Source of the DNA: RGIG3077 sp964490175
GTDB lineage: Bacteria; Bacillota; Clostridia; Oscillospirales; Ruminococcaceae
DNA: 21,568 nt
Direction of reading: 5' to 3'
Assembly (NCBI GenBank): GCA_964490175.1
Contig: CAZBAI010000025.1
Location: 1-21,568 of the forward strand
Shown here: piece after piece, positions 15,312 through 20,793 of the stretch
Layout: every line of letters starts with the position of its first letter
Position numbering within the stretch: the stretch's first letter is position 1
The notes under the pieces: generated by a model
The model's input: only the letters and a program-made list of their open reading frames with translations
Told to the model about the DNA's origin: nothing
Database searches by the model: none
Translations under genes and position numbers: made by a program

Positions 15312-17423
15312 ATGAAAAAACTGAGAGAGCTTGTTTGCAAACATATAAATATCGCCGTTGCCGCAGTGACAATTGTGTGCATTGCCGTGCTTTGGCTGCT
15401 GCCGTTTCAAAATCGGCAGGTGATAATAGATATTTCCGCAAACAGCGAAATCGAGGGCACTTTGCTTTGCGTTGAAATGTATAACCCAAATGCGTATGAG
15501 CCTGTGTGCCAAATCGAAAGTGTTGCGAAAAACGGCGTAATTTCATTTCGTGTCGATTATGAATATCTCGAATCCGAGAGAATTTCGCTGATTAGCGACG
15601 TGGCGATTGACGATGTCGGAATGGTTTCGGTTTATTCAAGCTATATTGATTATAAAGATTATCTTGCATCACAATACAGCGGCTGTGTGCTGTGCGATGA
15701 TAACGGTATGCAGAGCCTGACGCCGCAGGCAATGTCGGCTGTTGAAAACGGCATAAACAATACGGGTTATCTGCGTGTGATTTTAAGCGCCGCAATTGCG
15801 TTTGCCGGCATGCTGATAATTGCGGCACGCATTTTATCGCAAAAATTCGGCAAATTTAAAGCCGTTACGGCTTGCATGGTGTTGCTTGCGGCGGCGCTTT
15901 TGCTTGCATGGTTTAAAATCGACGGTGATTCAACCGCAGTGCTTACGCTTTTGTCGGTTCAAATGTCAAACAGTGCTGTTGTTGCGGCAACGGTTGTGCT
16001 TTTCGCTGTGCTGATAATTGCGGCACTGCTTTCGAGTGAAAACAGTGCCGTAGCAAAGCGTGTTATTGCGGTGATTTATGCGACAATGCTTTTATTTTCC
16101 GGCTTTAAAATGCTGTTTTATGCCGAAAAAGTTGCAAGAACGCCGGATGAAATCGTACACATTGCCTATGTTGCCTACCTTGAACAAAACGATTGTGTTG
16201 TGCCCGATTTTGCCGAAATGGAAATGGTTGCGCAAATCGAAGAAACCGATTCAAGCATGACTCTTTCCTTTGCGCAGGACACCGTATCGTACTTGGGTCA
16301 TCCGCCGCTGTATTACCATTTGATGAAACTTACCGATACTGTAAACGTATCGGATGACGGCATGATATATGTCAACATCACCGAGATGCGGTTATACAGT
16401 ATGTCGCTTGTGCTGTTAGCGCTTGTGCTTATGTTTTATATCGGCTACACCCGAATTGAGAAAAAGCCGCTTCTTCACCTTCTTTATGCAACTGCCTGCA
16501 CAAGCGTTCCGATGATGCTTTACGGCGCAAGCGGCATTTCAAATGATTCGCTTTGTTTGCTTACTGTTACCGCAACCGTTCTCGGCTTGCTCAGATATGT
16601 TGAAAATAAACGAAATTTCGGGACTTATTTATTGATAGCCGTCGGCATTTTCGCAACGCTTATGACAAAGCTTACCGCAGGAATAATGATATCGTTTGCG
16701 GGCGTTATTATATTTGCCGCATCTATGATAAAACAAAAAAGCGCCAAGGAGCTTATCAGCTTGCGCTTTTTGGCAACATTGCCTTTATATTTAATCGCAG
16801 TTGTGTATTATTTGGTGATGTATAAAGAATACGGCGGATTTGTTGTCAGCATATTGAATCTTGATCCGAAATATGCACGTGAATCGGGATTTTATATTGA
16901 TGTAAGCAACAGAACGTCCATGGGCATTATCGAATATGCGCACTATTATAGGGAATGCTTTTTCAAATCGTGGACATCTGTTTGGAGCCATGTTTCGCTT
17001 TTGAAAGAGGATGACAGCTGGTTTTCCGTGCAAAATATCGGGCTGATAACGCTTTGGTTTGCGCCGCTCGGGCTTTTGATAAAAAAATTTCGCAAAAAAA
17101 TCCCGTATTCGGGTATGCTGCTTGCAGGCTATGCCGGCATAACGCTGACATTTATCATGCAGGCGGTAAACGGATATTCGGGCTTTTGCGCAAGGGGATA
17201 TACCGGTGGATTTCAAAGCCGTTACTATATTTGCGCAATATGCATATTTGCCTTGGCTTTGGCAAAATTGTTTGAAGCGGCTTTTAATATGCTTTTCGTT
17301 GAGGAAAGATATGCCGAGCTTTTGCGCAAAGTAATTACACTTTCCGCAATAGTTTTCACAAGTTTGCTTGCCTATGAGGATTTTATCTATTTTGTCGCAT
17401 ATTTCAATAACTATATAGAGTGA
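15312..17423 (+). CDS. DUF2142-like / GT-C-type polytopic membrane protein
   Basis: This 703-residue protein opens with a transmembrane segment (about residues 12-30), then a roughly 120-residue beta-rich extracytoplasmic domain, then about ten or more further spans. After the fifth span comes ARTPDEIVHIAYVAYLEQN, the PDExxH motif of DUF2142 proteins and GT-C lipid-linked glycosyltransferases, followed by GHPPLYYHLM, also typical. Such proteins transfer sugars from polyprenyl carriers to surface glycans or proteins; substrate unknown. The ATG at 15312 is chosen with TGAGG 5 nt upstream; the in-frame GTG at 15306 lies within that site. It converges on the EamA gene with only 12 nt between stops and no terminator visible there. 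Confidence 0.75.
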   Translation: MKKLRELVCKHINIAVAAVTIVCIAVLWLLPFQNRQVIIDISANSEIEGTLLCVEMYNPNAYEPVCQIESVAKNGVISFRVDYEYLESERISLISDVAIDDVGMVSVYSSYIDYKDYLASQYSGCVLCDDNGMQSLTPQAMSAVENGINNTGYLRVILSAAIAFAGMLIIAARILSQKFGKFKAVTACMVLLAAALLLAWFKIDGDSTAVLTLLSVQMSNSAVVAATVVLFAVLIIAALLSSENSAVAKRVIAVIYATMLLFSGFKMLFYAEKVARTPDEIVHIAYVAYLEQNDCVVPDFAEMEMVAQIEETDSSMTLSFAQDTVSYLGHPPLYYHLMKLTDTVNVSDDGMIYVNITEMRLYSMSLVLLALVLMFYIGYTRIEKKPLLHLLYATACTSVPMMLYGASGISNDSLCLLTVTATVLGLLRYVENKRNFGTYLLIAVGIFATLMTKLTAGIMISFAGVIIFAASMIKQKSAKELISLRFLATLPLYLIAVVYYLVMYKEYGGFVVSILNLDPKYARESGFYIDVSNRTSMGIIEYAHYYRECFFKSWTSVWSHVSLLKEDDSWFSVQNIGLITLWFAPLGLLIKKFRKKIPYSGMLLAGYAGITLTFIMQAVNGYSGFCARGYTGGFQSRYYICAICIFALALAKLFEAAFNMLFVEERYAELLRKVITLSAIVFTSLLAYEDFIYFVAYFNNYIE

Positions 17424-17435
17424 GCGGTAAGGCGT

Positions 17436-17861
17436 TTATTTTGCAATCAAAACCAAGCCTACCATGCAAATTGCCATGCCGATTATCTGCCGCAGCGATA
17501 TGGATTCTTTATAGAATAATAATCCTATAATGAGCAAAATGCAGGCGAGCGCTATATTGGCAACAAGCGAGGCGGAGCTGACTTTCCAGCCGGCTCTGTA
17601 TATGCAAACGTAGCCGAATTCCAGCCCCACAATTGAAACCCCGAGGACGTATGCCGTTAGGTTTGTTTTTGAAATTTCGGCGATGATGTTCTTTTCGTGC
17701 GAGGTGGCAAAAAATATTGCAACTGCACATACGGCGGCAACCGAATAAGTCAGCGCAAGCGACGCAAACGGGTTGATTGATGTCGGCATTGATTTTGTGC
17801 TGATATTGTATACAGTGTTCGCACCGACAACTATAAGTATGGGCCAAAGCATATTCCACAT
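17436..17861 (-). CDS. Single-domain EamA (DMT) family transporter
   Basis: This 141-residue, five-span membrane protein has one EamA unit; full-size family members carry two (about 280-300 residues), so it should work as a dimer. It ends with YKESISLRQIIGMAICMVGLVLIAK, the usual EamA C-terminal helix block (split: YKESISLRQ, GMAICMVGLVLI). Small drug/metabolite transporters of this kind export cations or guanidinium-like compounds or move metabolites. The ATG at 17861 follows AAAGGAGGAC, an excellent site, and translation further upstream would run through the terminator hairpin. Expression is probably controlled by the leader hairpins directly upstream. Confidence 0.85.
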   Translation of the reverse strand: MWNMLWPILIVVGANTVYNISTKSMPTSINPFASLALTYSVAAVCAVAIFFATSHEKNIIAEISKTNLTAYVLGVSIVGLEFGYVCIYRAGWKVSSASLVANIALACILLIIGLLFYKESISLRQIIGMAICMVGLVLIAK

Positions 17862-17878
17862 AAAAAGTCCTCCTTTAA

Positions 17879-17937
17879 AACAAAAACAGCCAAGCATACA
17901 GCCTGACTGTTTCGGTAGGTGCTCACCCGATTCATTA
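17879..17937 (-). ncRNA. Candidate riboswitch leader (guanidine-IV/mepA-like)
   Basis: The transcript expected from the promoter at 17944-17972 starts near 17937. It carries a compact hairpin first, UCGG (17927-17930) pairing CCGA (17912-17915) around an 11-nt loop GUGAGCACCUA, then directly a terminator hairpin (17884-17912), then the ribosome site. Short conserved-looking loop, immediate terminator, and a small efflux-type transporter downstream together fit a transcription-controlling riboswitch. The loop sequence and layout recall the guanidine-IV (mepA) class from memory; no alignment could be run. A CCU in the loop could pair with AGG in the terminator's 5' arm, which would suit an ON switch. 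Confidence 0.5.
17884..17912 (-). terminator. Leader terminator (attenuator) before the EamA gene
   Basis: On the minus strand AAACAGTCAGGC (17912-17901) pairs along 12 positions with GCTTGGCTGTTT (17895-17884), including two G-T pairs, around the loop TGTAT. TTTGTTTT follows. It lies between the promoter and the AAAGGAGG site of its own gene, 22 nt before the ATG, so it must act as a regulated attenuator. Confidence 0.85.
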
Positions 17938-17943
17938 AGTTTA

Positions 17944-17972
17944 ATTATAACACTTTTTTTAATAAAAATCAA
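17944..17972 (-). promoter_or_regulatory. Promoter of the EamA gene
   Basis: On the minus strand TTGATT (17967-17972) and TATAAT (17944-17949) are separated by 17 nt. The start is expected near 17937, about 75 nt before the ATG. Confidence 0.88.
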
Positions 17973-18029
17973 GAGCTTTTAAAATATAGTAAAAAAATAT
18001 CTTGAAAAATTTTAAAAGGGCAAAATATC

Positions 18030-18066
18030 AAGGCAAGGTGCAAATTGTCGGTTTGCATCTTGCCTT
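18030..18066. terminator. Terminator downstream of the Cthe_2159-like gene
   Basis: A 15-bp stem with one G-T pair, AAGGCAAGGTGCAAA (18030-18044) with TTTGCATCTTGCCTT (18052-18066), has loop TTGTCGG. It lies 21 nt past the stop of the minus-strand lipoprotein gene. The strong T-run is on the plus-strand side, where no gene arrives except by readthrough from the membrane-protein gene; on the minus strand only GATATTTT follows. It may serve both directions. Confidence 0.8.
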
Positions 18067-18087
18067 TTTTTGTTTTTTTAAAAGAAA

Positions 18088-19623
18088 TTATTGCGCTGTT
18101 TGCTTTGTTAAAAACTGTGCGCCGTTGACAACGGCATTTGTGACAACGCCGAAACTGTATGAACCGCCGACAACGCTTCCACGTATGTATATTTCACATT
18201 CATCGTTTTTGGAAAGCTCGGGGCAGGTGAATGTAAAGGCCGAATATGACGATACGGGCATGAATGTAACGAGTGTGCCTTTTGAGTTTTTAATGCTTAT
18301 AGGTTGGTTTTCTTCAAGGTGTCCGTCCTTAATTCCAAATGTGATAATACCCTGTGATGATTTGTTTGAAGCGCCTTTGATAAGTCCGGTTCCGCCAACG
18401 GCAATAAGCGTTCCGCCGTTTAAGGTGTAGGTGCTGTCGGATTCAATCGCACTTTCGTCTGCGCCGGTTTTCGCAATAATAACAGTTCCTTCTGACATAA
18501 CGGTCGTGCCTTTTGAGTCGATTCCGTCGCCGCCGGCTTCAATATATGTATACCCGCCGTTGATGGTTATGCAGTCATTTGCGTTGATGCCGTCATCGGT
18601 TGCGAAGATAAATATATTGCCGTTTTCGATAAAAATGTCATCATCGCTTGCAATGCCCTCACGGTTGTTGCCGTAAACCGTCAGCGAGCCTTTGCCTTTT
18701 ATTTCAATTGTATCGTTTGAAAAAACAGCGCCGTTATTTGTAGCGTCACTGCCGCCGTCTTCGACAACGTTTGCGGTGTTTTCGACAAGATGAATCTTAA
18801 AGCGCTTTGCATTATCGCAAAAAATTGCCGGACCGTAGGAGCAGGTGATGTCAACTCCCGCAAGGTAAAGGTCGATATTCTCTTCGCCGGATTTTCCCTC
18901 GCCGGTTTTTATATAGATTTGTCCGTTGAAATTTCCGCTGAGATAGTATGTGCCGCCCGCTGTTATGCTGACTTTGTCGGCAGTTGCGGAAACATTCGGG
19001 TCGTTGCAGCTTGCAGGGGAACTAAGGTTGATAACAGTTGCGTTTTCGGGATATTTTGTATCGGTGTCAGAAAGCGTCAGCGCAGTTGCGTGCGTGGTAA
19101 CAGTGGGCTTTAGCGCTGTTGTCGATGACGTTACCGTGGCAGTAACATTTGACGATGTTGCGGTTGTTTGCACATTGCTTTTTGATGTTGTTGTGGTTTT
19201 TGCGGTAAGCGCACCCGAGCTTGTCGGCACAGTTGTTACCGTCGGATTTGAAGTGTGGCTGTCGGGTTGGCTTTGCGTATTTGAGTTTGCTTGGCTGCTC
19301 AAATCGGGCGGCAAACTTTCGGGGTTTGATGAGTTTTCGGATTGTGAATCGCTTTTGTCTGATATGTCGCTGCTTTCCTGCGATTCATTTTTTTCGTTGT
19401 CGGAATCGCTGTCATTTTTGTCATTATCGGATTTGTGAGCGGATTCATCGGATTCGTCATCGGGTTTGGTTTCATCAGAGGAGATATCGCTGTCGGATTC
19501 ATCGGGAATCGACACGTAGGCAACTGAAATCTCGCTATCGCTTGAAGCGCTTTTTTGTGAGCATGAGGATATTATCCCCATTGCCATTGAGAGAGATATG
19601 ATGACGGAAAGCATTTTTTTCAT
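18088..19623 (-). CDS. Cthe_2159-like carbohydrate-binding lipoprotein
   Basis: This 511-residue lipoprotein has lipobox ISSC at Cys21. A very acidic Ser/Asp/Glu tract (about 22-110) and a Thr/Ser tract (about 125-190) form a long stalk. The rest (about 195-505) is a beta-helix domain with repeated DDGINANDCITINGG, GGDGIDSKGTT and NGGTLIAVGG type turns. This is the pattern of the carbohydrate-binding Cthe_2159 family (formerly DUF4353), whose Clostridium thermocellum namesake binds pectic sugars with calcium. It is likely displayed on the membrane to hold polysaccharide rather than cut it, although polysaccharide lyase activity cannot be excluded. The ATG at 19623 is preceded by a weak AAAGTGAG site. 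Own promoter 140 nt upstream. Confidence 0.88.
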   Translation of the reverse strand: MKKMLSVIISLSMAMGIISSCSQKSASSDSEISVAYVSIPDESDSDISSDETKPDDESDESAHKSDNDKNDSDSDNEKNESQESSDISDKSDSQSENSSNPESLPPDLSSQANSNTQSQPDSHTSNPTVTTVPTSSGALTAKTTTTSKSNVQTTATSSNVTATVTSSTTALKPTVTTHATALTLSDTDTKYPENATVINLSSPASCNDPNVSATADKVSITAGGTYYLSGNFNGQIYIKTGEGKSGEENIDLYLAGVDITCSYGPAIFCDNAKRFKIHLVENTANVVEDGGSDATNNGAVFSNDTIEIKGKGSLTVYGNNREGIASDDDIFIENGNIFIFATDDGINANDCITINGGYTYIEAGGDGIDSKGTTVMSEGTVIIAKTGADESAIESDSTYTLNGGTLIAVGGTGLIKGASNKSSQGIITFGIKDGHLEENQPISIKNSKGTLVTFMPVSSYSAFTFTCPELSKNDECEIYIRGSVVGGSYSFGVVTNAVVNGAQFLTKQTAQ

Positions 19624-19704
19624 AGATTTTACTCACTTTCTTTGCCGCATATCGGTCTGCGGTGTTAAAAATAATTTTTAAATATGCTTTTTATTATGTA
19701 TATA

Positions 19705-19768
19705 TACAATATCAAAGTTAAAGGTGTGTTAAATCTCAAAAAATTTCGCTAAGTGCTTTGATATTGTA
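19705..19768. repeat. 13-bp inverted repeat across the lipoprotein promoter
   Basis: TACAATATCAAAG (19705-19717) and CTTTGATATTGTA (19756-19768) are perfect inverted copies 38 nt apart. The right arm covers the -10 of the lipoprotein promoter and reaches the expected start; the left arm lies about 40 nt into the leader. Two half-sites at this distance suggest a regulator that loops DNA or binds as two dimers. Confidence 0.6.
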
Positions 19769-19791
19769 GCATATTTTCGGTATTATGTCAA
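19763..19791 (-). promoter_or_regulatory. Promoter of the Cthe_2159-like gene
   Basis: On the minus strand TTGACA (19786-19791) and TACAAT (19763-19768) are separated by 17 nt. Transcription would begin near 19756, with a leader of about 130 nt. The remainder of the 283-nt gap 19624-19906 holds the inverted repeat, AT-rich sequence and the divergent tRNA promoter. Confidence 0.88.
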
Positions 19792-19858
19792 CATATGCGC
19801 TAATTTTTGTTGTTTTCATCAAAAATGTGAAATTCTGATTTTTTTTTGAAATTTGCTC

Positions 19859-19887
19859 TTGACAATTTTTTTATGCTGTGATATAAT
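19859..19887 (+). promoter_or_regulatory. Promoter of the tRNA-Thr/tRNA-Tyr operon
   Basis: TTGACA (19859-19864) and TATAAT (19882-19887) are separated by 17 nt, a perfect consensus 19 nt before tRNA-Thr. Confidence 0.93.
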
Positions 19888-19906
19888 AATATGCGTACTG
19901 AAAAGC

Positions 19907-19982
19907 GCTGGTGTAGCTCAGTTGGTAGAGCAGCTGATTTGTAATCAGCAGGTCGGGGGTTCGAGTCCGTCCACCAGCTCCA
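19907..19982 (+). tRNA. tRNA-Thr(TGT)
   Basis: A 76-nt tRNA with encoded CCA. The acceptor GCTGGTG/CACCAGC is perfect, the D-arm is GCTC/GAGC, the anticodon stem is GCTGA/TCAGC with anticodon TGT (19940-19942), the T-loop is TTCGAGT and the discriminator is T. The T-stem GGGGG/CCGTC contains a G-G mismatch in its middle pair and a G-T pair, which is unusual; everything else is intact. Confidence 0.95.
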
Positions 19983-19988
19983 TAGTAT

Positions 19989-20074
19989 GGGAGATTTCCC
20001 GAGTGGCCAAAGGGGGCAGACTGTAAATCTGTTGTTCTTTAACTTCGGTGGTTCGAATCCACCATCTCCCACCA
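19989..20074 (+). tRNA. tRNA-Tyr(GTA)
   Basis: An 86-nt class II tRNA with a long variable arm and encoded CCA (20072-20074). The acceptor is GGGAGAT/ATCTCCC, the anticodon stem is CAGA/TCTG around CTGTAAA with anticodon GTA, the T-arm is GGTGG/CCACC with loop TTCGAAT, and the discriminator is A. It follows tRNA-Thr by 6 nt and shares its promoter and terminator. Confidence 0.96.
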
Positions 20075-20102
20075 AGTGTTACGGTCCATTTAGATGCCGT
20101 AC

Positions 20103-20132
20103 CGAAAACCCTTGATAAATCAAGGGTTTTCG
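20103..20132 (+). terminator. Terminator of the tRNA operon
   Basis: A 13-bp perfect stem, CGAAAACCCTTGA (20103-20115) with TCAAGGGTTTTCG (20120-20132), has a TAAA loop and is followed by CATTTTTT. It lies 28 nt after tRNA-Tyr. Confidence 0.93.
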
Positions 20133-20185
20133 CATTTTTTACCCCATTTTTAATAGTTGCATTTTCAAAGATGCCAACGACCTAC

Positions 20186-20207
20186 ATGGTGGATTCGAAC
20201 CACCGAA
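20186..20207 (-). repeat. Inverted 22-nt copy of the tRNA-Tyr T-arm
   Basis: The minus strand of this stretch is identical over 22 nt to tRNA-Tyr positions 20044-20065: the whole T-arm (GGTGG, TTCGAAT loop, CCACC) plus TTC before and AT after. The flanks do not continue as a tRNA (no acceptor stem or CCA). tRNA T-arms are standard integrase attachment sites, so this is a candidate att remnant at the edge of the mobile region. The 382-nt gene-free gap 20075-20456 otherwise holds three terminators. Confidence 0.65.
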
Positions 20208-20218
20208 ACGAATATTCA

Positions 20219-20255
20219 GGGCAGAATCAGCGAATTATTATCGCCGATTCTGCCC
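20219..20255 (+). terminator. Orphan terminator 1
   Basis: GGGCAGAATC (20219-20228) pairs with GATTCTGCCC (20246-20255). An inner GCGA/TCGC stem beyond one A-C mismatch and a loop ATTATTA complete it, and TTTTTT follows. No gene ends just before it, so it may belong to a lost gene or a small RNA. Confidence 0.88.
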
Positions 20256-20292
20256 TTTTTTCATTTATATAATTGTTAAATAACTTTGTCTT

Positions 20293-20328
20293 AAAGCGGA
20301 TGTGATGAATTTTCATTGCATCCGCTTT
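20293..20328 (+). terminator. Orphan terminator 2
   Basis: AAAGCGGATG (20293-20302) pairs with CATCCGCTTT (20319-20328) around a 16-nt loop that can partly pair, and TTTTCTTTTT follows. It again has no gene before it. It insulates the following genes from the tRNA operon. Confidence 0.82.
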
Positions 20329-20456
20329 TTTCTTTTTCTGCGCTTTCTCTCCCCTACGGAGATTAAGTATAAATGTTTTTTGAAAGGGCTGATGGTTAAT
20401 ATGATTTAGAACAATGACATACAAAACGAATTTTACAAATCAGGAGGTAAAACAAA

Positions 20457-20753
20457 ATGAACGATTGGGAAAGACAGCATAGACTTGCACAACAGTATAA
20501 AGAAGCATATCCACCCGGCACCCGACTTATGTTGCTATCAATGAGTGATCCATGCAGACCGATTGAAAGCGGAACTCGTGGCACGGTCAGAGTTGTGGAT
20601 GATATGGGTACAATCCATATGAATTGGGACAACGGAAGATCGTTGGGTATTGTTCCCGGCGAAGATGAATTCCGAAAACTGACTCAGGATGAACTCGATC
20701 AGGAATTGCAAGAACTGTTACAAAAGCAATCTATGCAAGAACAGACTATGTAA
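20457..20753 (+). CDS. DUF4314 domain protein
   Basis: This 98-residue protein consists mostly of a DUF4314 domain: YPPGTRLMLLSMSDP, IESGTRGTVRVVDDMGTIH and WDNGRSLGIVPGEDEFRKL (residues about 18-75), an SH3-like small beta fold, followed by a Gln/Glu-rich tail. The biochemical role is unknown; the domain is frequent in conjugative elements of Firmicutes. The start has AGGAGG 9 nt upstream. Codon use (more AGA, GGA, CGA) differs from genes left of the tRNAs, in line with transfer. Confidence 0.88.
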   Translation: MNDWERQHRLAQQYKEAYPPGTRLMLLSMSDPCRPIESGTRGTVRVVDDMGTIHMNWDNGRSLGIVPGEDEFRKLTQDELDQELQELLQKQSMQEQTM

Positions 20754-20793
20754 AAAAGTGAGGTGTAAAGAAAAAGATTAGGTCGGATGCCAT

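Noticed and set aside
17861..17972. Longer EamA protein starting upstream at 17972
   Set aside because: The added 37 residues would be translated from the promoter and attenuator hairpin; AAAGGAGGAC points to the ATG at 17861.
20186..20207. A second, minus-strand tRNA-Tyr gene
   Set aside because: Only the T-arm matches; there is no acceptor stem, anticodon arm or CCA around it.
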